From assembly GCA_018806915.1 (NCBI GenBank), contig JAGKQI010000100.1, positions 806,001 to 870,000 on the forward strand: DNA of 64,000 bases, given 5' to 3'. A model generated the notes under the pieces. It was not told the DNA's origin and did not search any database. It saw nothing but the letters and a program-made list of their open reading frames with translations. Within the stretch, counting starts at the first letter, position 1; every line of letters starts with the position of its first letter. A program made the translations under genes and the position numbers. This document shows, piece after piece, positions 20,122 to 31,089 of the stretch. This DNA comes from Phytophthora colocasiae (Eukaryota; Oomycota; Peronosporomycetes; Peronosporales; Peronosporaceae).

Positions 20122-20795
20122 GTAGTGCAATGGTTACGTCAGTTGCTGCTGCCGAGGGCGGATGGAGATTTCATCACGAAAGAGACGTGGTGGCATTGCT
20201 ACAATCAGAGAGGACGCAGCAACTGGAACAGATCTACAGTAAATACCAAAAACACTTTGAAACCTTGACGGGTTGATGCGAGTTTTGGATGCCAATTGAT
20301 CGAGGTAAGTTACTGACTACGGTTCGAATCGCGGGTCGTAAGGTGCGCTTCATATGTGCCCCTCGAATTCTCACTTACCTTGAGAACAGATAGTCGTGAT
20401 TGTCAACAAACCAACGTGGCTAAATCAGTTGCTAGAATGCCGTTCATGAGCCTCAACGTGTCTCCAAGCAGTGGTCAACGGCCTTATCCAGCTGCAGATT
20501 TCCGTCACAATTTTGATACTAAATGCAATTGAGATAGAGAGAAACAGCAATCCTAGACAAGAAGCTCAAACATTAAGCATTAACTCATGCGTAGATCCAA
20601 ATCATAGATAGCACTTGATTATTGTGTGTGCTCAATGAGTTGTAGCCAACTTAATTGCGCCTTCAGAATTCAATTCTGTACCATCTGTACCTTTCCATCA
20701 CCAAGCCATCACATCTTATTCCACCCTGTCAAACTCTATTATCAAACGTTCCTTCACTTTTCTATCTCATTCCGCATCCGTCGCACAAGAGGATC
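20122..20795. other. Intergenic between Rieske and anoctamin-like genes
   Basis: About 670 bp with no coding region. The last 50 bp hold the initiator-like motifs described separately. Confidence 0.5.
20749..20773 (+). promoter_or_regulatory. Oomycete initiator-like motifs before the anoctamin-like gene
   Basis: TTCACTTTTC near 20750 and TCATTCC at 20767-20773 match the oomycete initiator core YCAYTYY. They lie 25-45 bp before the ATG at 20796, a normal distance for short oomycete 5' leaders. No transcript evidence is available. Confidence 0.35.
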
Positions 20796-23700
20796 ATGCA
20801 GGACGCAGACTCTGACGCCCGTAAGAAGCCCAAGACGAGAGCGAAAGGCCCCAATCGACGCCCCGACAAGATCCGACACACACAGCAGAAGCGTGAGGAC
20901 CCCAGCGCGCATCTCGTGGGCTCTTCCTCGTCGTCTGGGGACTCGGACGAGCGCCATTCAAGCTCCAGCAGCAAAAGTAGCGAAACAGAGAGCGGCGTAA
21001 CGCGTCGTAGGGTCAAAAGAAACCCTAAATCAAACCCTAAAACTACTGTATCATCCTCGCTCAAGGCATCTCCAGTGGCGATTGAGCCTGGTAAATTCCG
21101 ATATTTGAAGCCTGACGAGATCCAGAGCGGACAATTGCCAGATTACGACTTTGCAGTCATTGTGAACCGTAAAGTGCAGCTTCCAGGGTGTTTTAGAAGA
21201 GCAATTCATTGTTTTTGCTGCTGTTCCGCACCGGCACAGTCGCCATCAGCTTTGGGGACGCCGAAAAGAGGATGTATGGACAGCATTGCGGACGTTTCTC
21301 ATGAACGTTCGGGATTTAGAAGACTGTGCATGGCTAACTCTCCAATGGTAAATGAGAGCGAAGATGAACATCGCAGGATCGTCAATAAGCTCTGTAGTCA
21401 AGGACTACTGGTGGATATTATAGACGGAGGGGATTCCAAGGGAGAAATGCACTCCGGGTATCTGATTCTACTGGTTCGAGCGCCAGATCCTGTGGTTCTA
21501 TCACTGGTGAAGCTGTTTCGCACCCAGATGTGGATGGAACATGGAGCTGTGGTGGATATGGAGCAGGATGTGGCCCAAAGACGTGATGAACCAACGACTC
21601 CAGCCGAACGCATCGAGATTGTGGACTATATCATCGAACAACGTGCTAGGCTGTCCAAGAGCGACATCTGGATCCACGACCTCTTCCCAATGCACAACCA
21701 AAGCGTGACGAACACGTTGATCCACAGATGGGTTACATCTTGGAGACTACATGAACTGGACGACAAGAAGGTGTTGCTCTCATTACGCTACAACTTTGGG
21801 GAGAAGGTAGCATACTATTTCGCATTTCTCAAGTACTATAACACGTGGCTCATCCCACTTGCAGCAATTGGCATTTTACTGGAGCTTTTACGTGGTGTGA
21901 TCTCCATGACGACGTACATGAGATTACTGCCGTTCTGGGGGCTGGGTGTGTCGGTGTTGTGGGGTTTTGGCTTTATCAAGTCTTGGGAGCGTGAAAATGC
22001 CTGCATGCAGTATGACTGGACGGGCAAGTTGCACGTAAGGCAGATTGAGTACCGAAACAAGCAGTTCTATGGCGAAACACGTGTGAACGCTCTTACAGGG
22101 GATGTAGAACTGGTGTATCCTGCCTGGAGACGACTGCCCAAATACTTTTGCGTGTTTCTTTTTATGCTGTGGCAGATGGCGATTATGCTGGTGCTGGTGG
22201 CTAGTTGGGTTACGATTTACGAGATTCTCAAGGCCACGTACAAGGAGAGCTACATCTTTTCAACTCAGTGGTTACTGATCTTATTGGAAGGCTGCATTTT
22301 CGGTTTTTTCGTGGATGTGGTTCAATGGAACATGGTGGTCACGAAGATGGGCCGCTTATTCACGCATTGGGAGAACTACCGGACTGAAGAGCAGTACGAG
22401 AAGGCATTGATCCGCAAACTCTTCTTGCTTGATTTCCTGAATTACTACACATGGTTCTTCTCGCTTGCGTTCATCTTTGTGATCCCGGGGCTCGGCAATT
22501 ACTTAACGAACACATTCAACCACATGTTCTTCGGTGACGAGATGAACTGTTGCTTCGGTCCTTACGTGGGTCAAGATGGCTCGTGTATTACATGTCCCGT
22601 GGGTGACAAGGATGCCACTTGTATCGAGTGCGTGGGATTCTTCACTTTTGATCGCCGCCACGTTGACCTGAGTGCCATGTTTGTTACTCCAATTATCATC
22701 ACGCAGTCGCTGAATATTTTACTGAGGTTGGTAGCGCCCATTATGGTGCGTAAGCGCCGTGAAAAGGCACAGGCTCGAGCTGATGCACGGGCACAGAAGC
22801 GCGTTCGTGAGGCCGGGTCAATGAAGATATTAGGATCATTGGACTACGAGGATCACAAGGAGTCCCAGTTCGGGAACAAGTCAAGTTCGCGATACCTTGA
22901 GTATACTCCGTCGGAGATTGAAGTACTCAACAAGAAGGCCCGCGAGATTTTATTCGACAGTGAGCAGGACACGTACGATCCGTACGACGATTTCCACGTA
23001 CTGACGGTGCAATATGGCTTTACAGTCATGTTCTCCATGTTGTGGCCATTGATGCCGTTCGCTTGCTTCCTGATCAACAGCGTTAAGGGGCGTACAGATG
23101 GCTATCGGCTGTGTAAAACATTGAAACGACCGATTCCTCGACGAGCAAATGGCATTGGCGCTTGGAAAGGAATATTGACTTCTTTCGCGTACATCGCAGT
23201 CATCGTCAACGTTTTACTCATTTGCATTTCTACCGGGGTGCTGGAATTCTTCGATGAAACGTGTATAAGTGACATCGAGTACCAACTCGAGAAGCAAGGG
23301 AAAACTCTGGACGATTTCGTCTTTGGTCCGGACTTTGGGTGTCTCCACATTGCCTGGCGTCTGCTCTTTATCCTTCTTCTGGAACACTTTTTCGTGGCAA
23401 TTGCTTACGTGAGCATGCAGCGAATTCCACAAGTGCCAAGCTGGATTAAGGAACTGATGAGATCGCGGGAAAACAAGTTTAAGGAGCTGCTACGTGCGCA
23501 CGAACTGGAACTGTTTCCTCCTAACGCTGAAGGTAGCGACAAAATTATTAGTGACGATAATTCGGTCACTTCTGAGTCATTCCGACTTGATATCAAGCGT
23601 CTTGTAGGGTTCGGAGGCAACACAACAAGTTTGTCGAGTCGAAGTACGCGCGCATCTTCCACTCAGTTATCAGCTCCTGCGTCCACGACATCGGCCCCTC

Positions 23701-23837
23701 CTCGTTCCATTGTTATTGATCCGATGACGCCGCTTTCCCGTGCTCCAAGCGACCTGGAATTCCCCACCAGCACTGGCGTCCGTACCAAAGCTCGTGAAAA
23801 GCTAGCGCGTCAGTGGTCGGACGGTTCGGATCACTAA
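20796..23837 (+). CDS. Anoctamin (TMEM16)-like membrane protein
   Basis: I start at the ATG at 20796 (MQDADSDARKKPK), giving 1013 residues; the open frame extends upstream, but that part looks untranslated. An N-terminal Lys/Ser-rich cytosolic tail leads to a dimerisation-type region, then FGEKVAYYFAFLKYYNTWLI near 344, the hallmark entry to TM1 of anoctamins. The loop with SWERENACMQYDW and NALTGDVELVYPAWRR follows. About eight to ten hydrophobic segments continue to residue 860, with a cysteine-rich extracellular loop (CCFGPYVGQDGSCITC). The C-terminal tail is Ser-rich. Family members are calcium-activated chloride channels or lipid scramblases; which applies here cannot be told. Single exon. 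Confidence 0.85.
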   Translation: MQDADSDARKKPKTRAKGPNRRPDKIRHTQQKREDPSAHLVGSSSSSGDSDERHSSSSSKSSETESGVTRRRVKRNPKSNPKTTVSSSLKASPVAIEPGKFRYLKPDEIQSGQLPDYDFAVIVNRKVQLPGCFRRAIHCFCCCSAPAQSPSALGTPKRGCMDSIADVSHERSGFRRLCMANSPMVNESEDEHRRIVNKLCSQGLLVDIIDGGDSKGEMHSGYLILLVRAPDPVVLSLVKLFRTQMWMEHGAVVDMEQDVAQRRDEPTTPAERIEIVDYIIEQRARLSKSDIWIHDLFPMHNQSVTNTLIHRWVTSWRLHELDDKKVLLSLRYNFGEKVAYYFAFLKYYNTWLIPLAAIGILLELLRGVISMTTYMRLLPFWGLGVSVLWGFGFIKSWERENACMQYDWTGKLHVRQIEYRNKQFYGETRVNALTGDVELVYPAWRRLPKYFCVFLFMLWQMAIMLVLVASWVTIYEILKATYKESYIFSTQWLLILLEGCIFGFFVDVVQWNMVVTKMGRLFTHWENYRTEEQYEKALIRKLFLLDFLNYYTWFFSLAFIFVIPGLGNYLTNTFNHMFFGDEMNCCFGPYVGQDGSCITCPVGDKDATCIECVGFFTFDRRHVDLSAMFVTPIIITQSLNILLRLVAPIMVRKRREKAQARADARAQKRVREAGSMKILGSLDYEDHKESQFGNKSSSRYLEYTPSEIEVLNKKAREILFDSEQDTYDPYDDFHVLTVQYGFTVMFSMLWPLMPFACFLINSVKGRTDGYRLCKTLKRPIPRRANGIGAWKGILTSFAYIAVIVNVLLICISTGVLEFFDETCISDIEYQLEKQGKTLDDFVFGPDFGCLHIAWRLLFILLLEHFFVAIAYVSMQRIPQVPSWIKELMRSRENKFKELLRAHELELFPPNAEGSDKIISDDNSVTSESFRLDIKRLVGFGGNTTSLSSRSTRASSTQLSAPASTTSAPPRSIVIDPMTPLSRAPSDLEFPTSTGVRTKAREKLARQWSDGSDH

Positions 23838-23923
23838 ATCTTGTGTGTTTCTAGCTGGAGGTGCACGGTGAATGAATATGTATTGACCACAAGCTAACTC
23901 AGATTTATGACAGATTATTCCGC

Positions 23924-25846
23924 TTACTTGTTGATGATGTAGTTTCCTGGGGTGTCGAAGCGGAATTCCTTAACTTCAATCTGCTTCAAACGGTAGCCAC
24001 GCATGGCATCCACTGGATCGCTCTCTGCTGCCACCGGTTCATATTCAACCCCCGCGTTTTTTACAAACAAAGACTTGACCTCCACTTTGGCACCTTGGCA
24101 AGCCACAATGCGTACAGCTCCATCCAGCTCGAGAGCATCAAACGTGATGTCTGTACCTTGAACAATCAGCGTCGAACGAGACGAGATACTGACGGCAGAC
24201 GGATTCGTGAACTTCTTAGCCAATGTCGTCTGACTGAGTGCGAAGCCCGATCCAAACACGATCTGTGGGCCAGTGCAGTCAACAGGGATATCCAACCACG
24301 AAACCTGCTTGGCTTCCTTCGGTAATGTCACCCCCAGAGTGTTCAACTTCAATCGGTTGATCGCAAATACTTCATGCTCGGCTGAACTGGCGCATTGTGG
24401 TGGAATATCGTTCTTCACTTTCTCACTGGCACTAGCAGCGTCATTCTTGCATGGAGAGTAAACCACAGACGACGGGAACTGCACAAGACCCACTCCGCTT
24501 TTGCCACTCTCTTGGTGCGAGATCTGGTACTCCACTAGCAGCTTCGGGTAGTCCTGCATCATACATTCCAGACGAGCAGGTGACTTGAAAGCGCATTTGT
24601 TGGTGTTGGTACGGAATTTCGGGTTGAAAACTTCGGGAACGAAGCCTTTCGATTTCTCCAGCACCGGCACGTACGAGTCCAACGCAGCTACGATGCCGTT
24701 GATGTTTCCTGGGAACGGAGAGAAGCCTGTATTCGGGTCATTCACGTCACCATCAGGAAATTCTTCCTTGGCTCGCGTACGAAGGAATTGGTCCAGTTCA
24801 TGGTATTCAACATTGAACAATGTTGAATGCTTTTCTGATGGGGAAGTAAAGCGCACAATACCCCCAGACGCATCTTTTGCCTTACGTGGAACCGTGGTAA
24901 ATGCAAAGCCCCACTTGTGCTTCACACAAGCGCCCAGCATCGGCAAGACGCCATTGAGAATCAAGTAGTTCGTGTCCTGGATGAAATGCACGTACTTCTT
25001 GCCTTGTTGTTGCCATTTAACTGCCAATCCAGAAGTATGAAGTAGCGTGTGGACGTCTCCGTGTCCATGGGGTTTCATCACCAGCAGTTCGTCCTTCATC
25101 ACGAGCTTGAGCTTCGGCGTTCCGTCCGCGGATCCTTCGATCACATCGACACACGGCACTTTCTCCTGCTTAATGAGCACCAATTGGCCGTCTGCCATGC
25201 CAAAGTTCTTGTTTTCCTTCAAGAAACTCTGCGTAGCTTCATGCGTCGAGTCCGACGTCATAATGGCCAACGGAATCTCGATCGGTTCATCCAATTGAGC
25301 ATTTGCAAGGGTCTGCATCGCCAACAAATGCTGCACGTACGCCTCAAGGTAACTCGTACGGGTCAACGTCTCCACTGGAAGCCGCAGTTTAATCCCTTGG
25401 TACCCCAGACGTTCCCCCAATCCACCAGCTACGATGACAAAGCAGCATTTGTCCAAGTTCTCAAGTCCCGTTTGCTCCAGATCAGCGAACAACTTGGAGT
25501 CGAGATCTGCAACAGCCGCCAATTCCGACGACGCTGCTGGATTCGACGGTCTCCAATCCGCCCACACATCCCCTTCATCTTCTTCAATAGATTCACCACG
25601 TAGTGCCGCATACAGTTTGGTAGCTGTGGACAAGTATCCATCCACACCACCTTTGTACCAGCCGTCAAAGTGCAGAATTTGGTGCCACAAAGGACTGTCC
25701 GTCTTGTCGATTAGTAGACTAAGCAGCTCTGTTTGATCCCATAACTGCAATGCAGTTAACACACGTGCACGTGCGTCTTGCACCGTCTTGTTGTCGTCGT
25801 TGGAGTCCTTGTAGCCCATGGCAAATTGCGTTCTGAACGACATCAT
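23924..25846 (-). CDS. USP: UDP-sugar pyrophosphorylase
   Basis: 640 residues in one exon. Residues 134-153 contain FVIVAGGLGERLGYQGIK, the nucleotide-binding loop of the UDP-sugar pyrophosphorylase branch of UDPGP transferases, which differs from classical UGP by the GYQGIK extension. Further family segments include IMTSDSTHEATQSFL, KLVMKDELLVMKPHGHGDVH and FIQDTNYLILNGVLPMLGAC. The C-terminal 120 residues form the beta-helical domain. The enzyme makes UDP-glucose, UDP-galactose or related sugars from UTP and sugar-1-phosphate in the cytosol, feeding cell-wall and glycan synthesis. Length is close to plant and protist USPs (about 600). It converges with the anoctamin-like gene, 86 bp between stop codons. 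Confidence 0.92.
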   Translation of the reverse strand: MMSFRTQFAMGYKDSNDDNKTVQDARARVLTALQLWDQTELLSLLIDKTDSPLWHQILHFDGWYKGGVDGYLSTATKLYAALRGESIEEDEGDVWADWRPSNPAASSELAAVADLDSKLFADLEQTGLENLDKCCFVIVAGGLGERLGYQGIKLRLPVETLTRTSYLEAYVQHLLAMQTLANAQLDEPIEIPLAIMTSDSTHEATQSFLKENKNFGMADGQLVLIKQEKVPCVDVIEGSADGTPKLKLVMKDELLVMKPHGHGDVHTLLHTSGLAVKWQQQGKKYVHFIQDTNYLILNGVLPMLGACVKHKWGFAFTTVPRKAKDASGGIVRFTSPSEKHSTLFNVEYHELDQFLRTRAKEEFPDGDVNDPNTGFSPFPGNINGIVAALDSYVPVLEKSKGFVPEVFNPKFRTNTNKCAFKSPARLECMMQDYPKLLVEYQISHQESGKSGVGLVQFPSSVVYSPCKNDAASASEKVKNDIPPQCASSAEHEVFAINRLKLNTLGVTLPKEAKQVSWLDIPVDCTGPQIVFGSGFALSQTTLAKKFTNPSAVSISSRSTLIVQGTDITFDALELDGAVRIVACQGAKVEVKSLFVKNAGVEYEPVAAESDPVDAMRGYRLKQIEVKEFRFDTPGNYIINK

Positions 25847-26399
25847 GGACGAGCAGCTCCGATAACCAGTTTGTGGCAGGGTCTTGCGGATTTAAGAAAA
25901 CGAATTAGGCAACTATTTGAGAAAATAATGTTAAATTTGTATTGGGTTGTGCGAATTAGTGCGGACTTATATGATAGTTGTGAGGGCGTACGTCAGCACC
26001 TCGAGGACAGTGATTGAAGTTGAGGTGAGAGATCCTGTAGGCGTCATAGACAACTCGCCGGCGAATGCAAGCAGCTTTTGTCTAGGTGTTACGCAGCATA
26101 GACTACAGAATGCGTTCTCCTGTGGTAGCTATCTAGGCAAACGAGCTGCTTGTTACAGTACAAGCCGCCTGTATCTGTGCGAGCATGCCAGCAAGTTTAT
26201 GCTGGAGAGAATGGAAGCAGGCATAAGAGCGTGTTCGCTTTGTACCTCGGGTAGAGATCGCAGTAGAATCGTCTTGAGCTGCGTTCGCTACAGCTCCATC
26301 CCCACATAAAACTTTTGACCAATTACACACCAGAGTTGTCCAGCACCTCGACAGCCAGACAAAGACAGCTCCATCGCGATGGCCCCCCGCAACCAAGCC
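25847..26399. other. Intergenic
   Basis: Upstream region of the UDP-sugar pyrophosphorylase gene and downstream flank of a Harbinger relic; no gene seen. Confidence 0.4.
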
Positions 26400-27094
26400 T
26401 CACAGCACAATGGTGCTGTGCTGCCAGCACTTGCGATTGGACCACGACCCGGGGCGCACCTCAACACTTAAAAAATAACTGTCCATTGTCACGACTGCTT
26501 GCACATTTAGAGCAGGATACCCTTTTCGGCAATAAAAACCATCAAAATCATTTGGCCGTTCAATTTCAATTAGCGATCCATCAATGGCCCCAACAACTCC
26601 AGGATAGCGATGGGGCAACTCAAAGCTCTCCTCAATTGCACTCCATCCTTCACGATCACGGGGAAACGAGATAACTAGACATGCCACTGATTTTAACACG
26701 CGAATCACCTCCGCCGTAATCTCCTTAACATAGCTTCTTGACATTCCCATAGCGCCACCTACCTCACGATAGCCAGCAGGTGACCCCAAAAAGTAGAGAG
26801 CTGCTGCAACCTTTTTCTCATAAGAGTGTCGTCGAACTTTAGTATTCGCAAACCGAATTCCGCGCTCCTGAAAGAATCGTGCAAGACGTAAAAATTATCT
26901 TTCGTGCAGCGCAAATTGTCCTCGAACCAGCTAGCGCACGCCGCCGACTGCAGCATCTCGTCAAAATGCAGGGATGTCACGGTGAGAATCTGTGAAGGAC
27001 TCCTTCGCGGAAACGGCGCTCTATCAGCTCCAATCGATGCCATGGCGTGACCTACAGCCGCGCAAACAGCCAGCACCAAGTCTTCGTCGCTCAT
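26400..27094 (-). pseudogene. PIF/Harbinger transposase relic (copy A)
   Basis: N-terminal frame 26759-27094 (ATG) with NLRCTKDNFYVLHDSFR and downstream frame 26400-26789 with GSPAGYREVGGAMGMSRSY and the DDE_Tnp_4 motif GVVGAIDGSLIEIERP, then GFYCRKGYPALNVQAVV. The frames switch between about 26,825 and 26,890, near an A5 run. The protein ends abruptly after RKCWQHS, so the third catalytic residue and the C-terminus are missing. Sequence differs clearly from the Harbinger at 28408-56110, so it is another family. Confidence 0.75.
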
Positions 27095-28084
27095 GAATGT
27101 TGTTTTGTTCTAGAAGTTTTGTGTTTGTGGATGCTGTCTCCAGCTCTCTCTCTCCTTCTCCACCTCCGGGAGGTGGAGAGGAATGGTACATAAAACGTTG
27201 AAACGTCTCCAGATGCGTTGTTGAAACCTGCCGTCTTTTAGCCAATCAAAACCAACCTAATCGGGGCTAGGTATGCCGTCTCCATCTCCAGCAGTGAAGC
27301 GAACAGGCTCTAACGAGTGACCTGTGGTCAGCTGACTTTACCGCCTTGAACCTCAAGAGCGCTTGCTGACAGTGAAACTTCAGTTTATTCGTCAGCAGTG
27401 CCACCACGTGCAGTTGATTGCAGGTTCTCTCTCACCACTCCAGACAAGAGCTATCCTTGCAAGACAAATGACCTCTATTATTTTTATCGATTGAAGGTCG
27501 TTCAAACCGTTCTGTTAGCGTGAACAAGTTCCTACTCCAACATGAACACGCAAAATAGATCAATCCACCGGTCCAAACTCGCTTTGAAGCCCTCAACGGA
27601 GGTTGTGCAACTTTCGCCTTGGTGTTTTACTCTTGCAGCCAGGGATTCATAGTCGAAAAAATATTAATACTTTTTTTCAAATATTAATACAATATTATTC
27701 AGACAGCGCATTTGCTATTGTTTCTGTTGCTATGTATGGTGGGGAGTCCCCACGCTTGTAGTGCTCCCGATTATGTCATGGTCGTTAGCTCGGACACCGT
27801 TTATCCCAAATAATTTATTGGCTTTGGGAATCATCTTCCATAATTTATGAGCTAAACCTCTTTACCATTATGTCCACTTCTCAACCAGCCAGACTTGCTT
27901 GGGAAGGAAATCGTCACGCAGCGTCGTTCCGTTCGGACAAGCATATTTTTACATTAGAATTCGACGATACGATTTTATCAAATGAAAGTACATTATCGCG
28001 TTTTTTCTGCCAATCAGCCACTGGACACTTTTTATTTATTGGAAGGAGTTGTCCGACATCGCGATATATTTTGTAAGATATTAG
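27095..28084. other. Intergenic, upstream of the Crypton
   Basis: No clear gene. A perfect 11-bp-arm palindrome centred at about 27168 (CTCCACCTCC and complement) lies 74 bp upstream of the Harbinger relic start. 27,650-27,710 is A/T-rich. A 68-codon frame at 27870-28076 could be a 5' Crypton exon, but I see no proof. Confidence 0.35.
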
Positions 28085-28407
28085 CATAGTCAACTCAAGC
28101 TATCTGAAAAATATCGTATTAATTCGGACAATTATCGAATAAGAGAGGGTCTAACAGACGAGGAGCACCAGCCATTCACCAAAAGGAACATGTCAACGAA
28201 GGCATTGATTCCAGGCAACTCGCAGAGGGCCCGATTGAAAGCTCTAAATGCGTTTGAGCGCTTTGCAACTGCAGAGGATCTTACAGTGAAGACAATACGC
28301 GAGTTTATAGGCAAGGATGAGTCCGGCAACATGCTCTATCTTATACTCGACAAATTTTCGATGTTTCTAGAGTTTACAGAAACCTCGAAAGGTTTGTCGC
28401 TATCTAA
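28085..28407 (+). pseudogene. Crypton tyrosine recombinase, N-terminal part (interrupted)
   Basis: An open frame including RIREGLTDEEHQPF, MSTKALIPGNSQRARLKAL (ATG at 28190) and ILDKFSMFLEF, the SAM-like DNA-binding N-terminus of Crypton-type tyrosine recombinases known from oomycetes. It breaks off at 28407 in a TAA target duplication. Removing the Harbinger and one TAA joins it in frame to 56114 (SLS-K-HSVASYLG), so both parts are one gene split by the insertion. Confidence 0.75.
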
Positions 28408-28424
28408 GGGGGTGTTTGGATCCG
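28408..28424 (+). repeat. Harbinger left terminal inverted repeat
   Basis: GGGGGTGTTTGGATCCG next to TAA at 28405-28407. A related inverted word, GTATCCAAACGGG, lies a little further in at about 28,476. Confidence 0.8.
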
Positions 28425-28661
28425 AAAATAAATATCTCGCGACTTCCACCAGATCGTGATTTTTCGACTGATTGCGTATCCAAACGGGAGGACAATCTCA
28501 ATAAAACAAATTGCAACTCTTACATCGCAATCTACGTCCGAACATTACACATCCACACGCCTCCTAAACGATCTCGACCCCCGCCAAAGATCGCGATTCC
28601 AAAGTTTCTACTCCGACCAGAAACTTTTATCGTCATTTTCCTCCGTCGTGGGCACCAAAAC

Positions 28662-29645
28662 ATGGCCTCCCAAAACCAGGAGCGCGCGTCCTGGAACAGC
28701 GAGAAGGATGCTTTCCTTGTGGAAGCCATGACGCAACAAGCGCAAGCAGGAAAACGGGCTGACAGTGGCTTCAAGAAGGAGGCGTGGTCTGAGGTGCTTG
28801 TTGCGATTAACTCCCGCTTCGATACGAAGCTAGGGAAGCAGCAAATCAAGTCAAGACTGGCGGTACGTGCAGTATCTTCGCTACAAACATTGCGAATATT
28901 AACTGAGTTTCCAACCTTCTGCAGCTGAAGGGAATCTATACATCGATCAAGGCAATGCTAGACGCGTCGGGTTTTGGCTGGGATGACGAGCGCCATGTCG
29001 TACTGGTTCACGACTCTGTTTGGGACGACTACGTTAAGGTATCTTTCTCTTTATCTGCCATTTTCAGATTTTTAACGATAGTTTATACGCAGTGTCATCC
29101 AAAAGTTGTTGATTATCGTAGAAAAGCTATGTCATTGTACGACAAGCTTCAGTATCTCTTTGATGGCACGTATGCTACTGGAGAATTTGCGCTGGCCTCG
29201 GAAGAGCCATGCCCACAAGACTTTGTCACGCGGCCGCTTGCTCCGCAGCTAACGTTTCTATCCACCCCCTCGGAGCAGGAATCGCTTAACGAGTCTCCAT
29301 CCTAACAAAATCCAGCCGTACCATCCCAGCAACCGGAGCCAAGAGCTGAGCCAAGAATCGCTTCTGATAACAGGACATCCAACGCCGCAACTACAAAAAA
29401 AGGCCCAGCGAAAGTGGGGGAGTATTGATTGCTGAAGCAATTAGTGAGGTCGCTGCGGAAATGCGCCATAGGACGTCCAAAATGAAAGCACTGTCGCCAT
29501 CGCAGCGAGCCGTCAAGTTGCTCCAGAAGGATTATGCCGATCTCTCAACGGAAAGCCTCGTTCATGCGTTTGGTGTAATGCTGGACGAAAAAAGGCAATG
29601 GTCTTTTTGGTTCTGGAGGCAGGACCGACCCGCGATGCCTGGTTG
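28662..29645 (+). pseudogene. Harbinger SANT/Myb-like accessory protein
   Basis: ATG at 28662. Exon 1 to 28862 encodes a trihelix/SANT domain (ASWNSEKDAFLVEAMTQQA ... KQQIKSRLA). Introns at 28863-28924 and 29039-29092 have GT-AG ends. Exons 2-3 give LKGIYTSIKAMLDASGFGW and YDKLQYLFDGTYATGEFALAS, typical of the Myb_DNA-bind_3 proteins of Harbinger elements, which bind the ends and recruit the transposase to the nucleus. A TAA at 29303-29305 interrupts it; coding-like sequence continues (AEMRHRTSKMKALSPSQ) after a frame change, and an A6 run at 29588 breaks the last part, where seven A would restore a WLNKQL end. Confidence 0.75.
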
Positions 29646-29715
29646 AACAAGCAGCTTAGTGATACTCACTAAGAGAGTGTTCCGAATGCCAGAAAAGCTG
29701 TTGTATTAAAAATGA

Positions 29716-30365
29716 CTAACGACGTTGAAAAGCTACATACGAATTCCACATATTCTTAGCTATTTGGTCGCAAAAATTGCTCGCTTGCTGATAGCTTCCA
29801 CTGGAATCGCTTTCCGAGTAGCTCACTCTGAAGACATCTGGTTCATCGTCGTCAAGCTCTTCTTCAAGCTCACCATCGGGGTCATCTGGTAAATCTTTCT
29901 AAAGCCTGATGAAATTATGCAGTACACAGCATGTACGGACAACTTTTGCCTGTGTCTCTACTGGGTATTCGGTGGCTGCTTTAAGATGGAGAATCGCCAC
30001 TTTAAAACTCCAAAAGCCCTCTCAATGACATTACGGGCTTGAGCATGCCGAAGGTTATACAGTTCCTTATAGTTTTGTGGCCTGTGGTAGTCAGTTACCA
30101 TTTGTTTTAGAGTAAAAATTGAAAAATGAATAGGTACCATCCTTACCGCTCGTTTGTTTGGCCCCACTCCTTTAAATGATACCTGACTCCACGATATGGA
30201 GTCATCACCTCAGTGGTAAGGCCGTAGCCTGCATCCCCCAGGTCGAATAAGCCAGAAAACCCCTTTAATCTAGCATCTGCGAGCACCGTTGAATCTGCTG
30301 CTGAACCTGCATAAAGTCTGTAAGTAAATGCACTTAGTGATGGCAAAGCTAGTGTACATACCTTC
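29716..30365 (-). pseudogene. Harbinger transposase, C-terminal half
   Basis: Continues the part at 55223-55919 once Gypsy-2 is removed. An intron with GTATGT and ATGCAG ends starts 6 bp from the insertion point. The next exon reads GSAADSTVLADARLKGFSG and FDLGDAGYGLTTEVMTPYRG (second catalytic Asp in LGDAGY). Another GT-AG intron follows, then ELYNLRHAQARNVIERAFGV (catalytic Glu in ERAFG). A T3 run at 29980 shifts the frame; with four T it would continue to the conserved CCVLHNFI. An acidic tail ends in TAG at 29716-29718. Confidence 0.8.
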
Positions 30366-30369
30366 CCAA
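30366..30369. repeat. Gypsy-2 target-site duplication, left
   Basis: CCAA here and at 55219-55222 flank the outer LTR ends TGTCGCG and CATGTCA. Joining the flanks restores the Harbinger codons SGWEG. Confidence 0.8.
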
Positions 30370-30621
30370 TGTCGCGAAGTCGGTGAAACTTTGGTCGCGG
30401 AGCAGGGGCGTATAGTGAACCCTAGTTATATGACTACTGAAAGGGGGTTTTCAGAGCCGTATAACGGTAGGTTGGCGTGTGGTACCTTGCGGTATCCTCG
30501 TGGGTTCGTTGTCTTCGGAAATATGACCCTCGCTGGAGTCTGAGAATGTGTTTGTGAAGAGAAGTTGGGGTTCCCTTGGAGTCTGGTGTCGGTATTCAGG
30601 AAATCCTTCCAGGAGCGTTCG
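30370..30621 (-). repeat. Gypsy-2 3' LTR, distal fragment
   Basis: Matches 53531-53782 with two mismatches. It is cut at 30621 by Gypsy-3 and resumes at 38324. Confidence 0.93.
30617..30621. repeat. Gypsy-3 target-site duplication, left
   Basis: GTTCG here and at 38319-38323; the uninterrupted LTR copy at 53778-53782 has it once, which proves the insertion. Confidence 0.95.
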
Positions 30622-31033
30622 TGCAGCGGGGCTGCGTAGGTGTGCACGGCACAGAGGAAGTTGGGTTGACTCGTAGAGTCCTGCTTGCAAGGCACTAGCC
30701 TTCGGTTCTATACAAGAACCAAGTAGTCCACTAAATACGGGACTCTCACAATCAGTGTCCCTATAATAAAGGAACTAACACTAATTATGTAAAATGCAAA
30801 CTGATTTTTATTTATTTTATTGCCCTAATCCTGAATGTAACGGATTTAGTATCTAACATACTAAATCCTAATCAAATGTAATGTGTGGCTCTGAGCTAAC
30901 AGCCAGCAACTGGCTACATGTGTGACGTGTGAGAAACACTATGTGTTGTACACGGATCTGTGACTTGTGACCTGGATGGTGTATACCACACCTATTGTAG
31001 CCAAGGCGCGCAGCGCCGTGTAACCCCGTTACA
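30622..31033 (-). repeat. Gypsy-3 3' LTR
   Basis: 412 bp, same length and apparently same sequence as 37907-38318. On the minus strand it runs TGTAACGGGG to CCGCTGCA. Confidence 0.95.
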
Positions 31034-31046
31034 CCCCCCCCCCACC
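31034..31046 (-). other. Gypsy-3 polypurine tract
   Basis: Ten C then ACC on the plus strand, read as GGTGGGGGGGGGG on the minus strand, touching the LTR start TGTAACG. Confidence 0.9.
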
Positions 31047-31089
31047 AAACCGTGGATACGGAGTATCTACAACTGTAGACATAACTGCC

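Noticed and set aside
27157..27179. Perfect 11-bp-arm palindrome upstream of the Harbinger relic
   Set aside because: Short, in a CT/GA-rich stretch, and no link to an element end or terminator.
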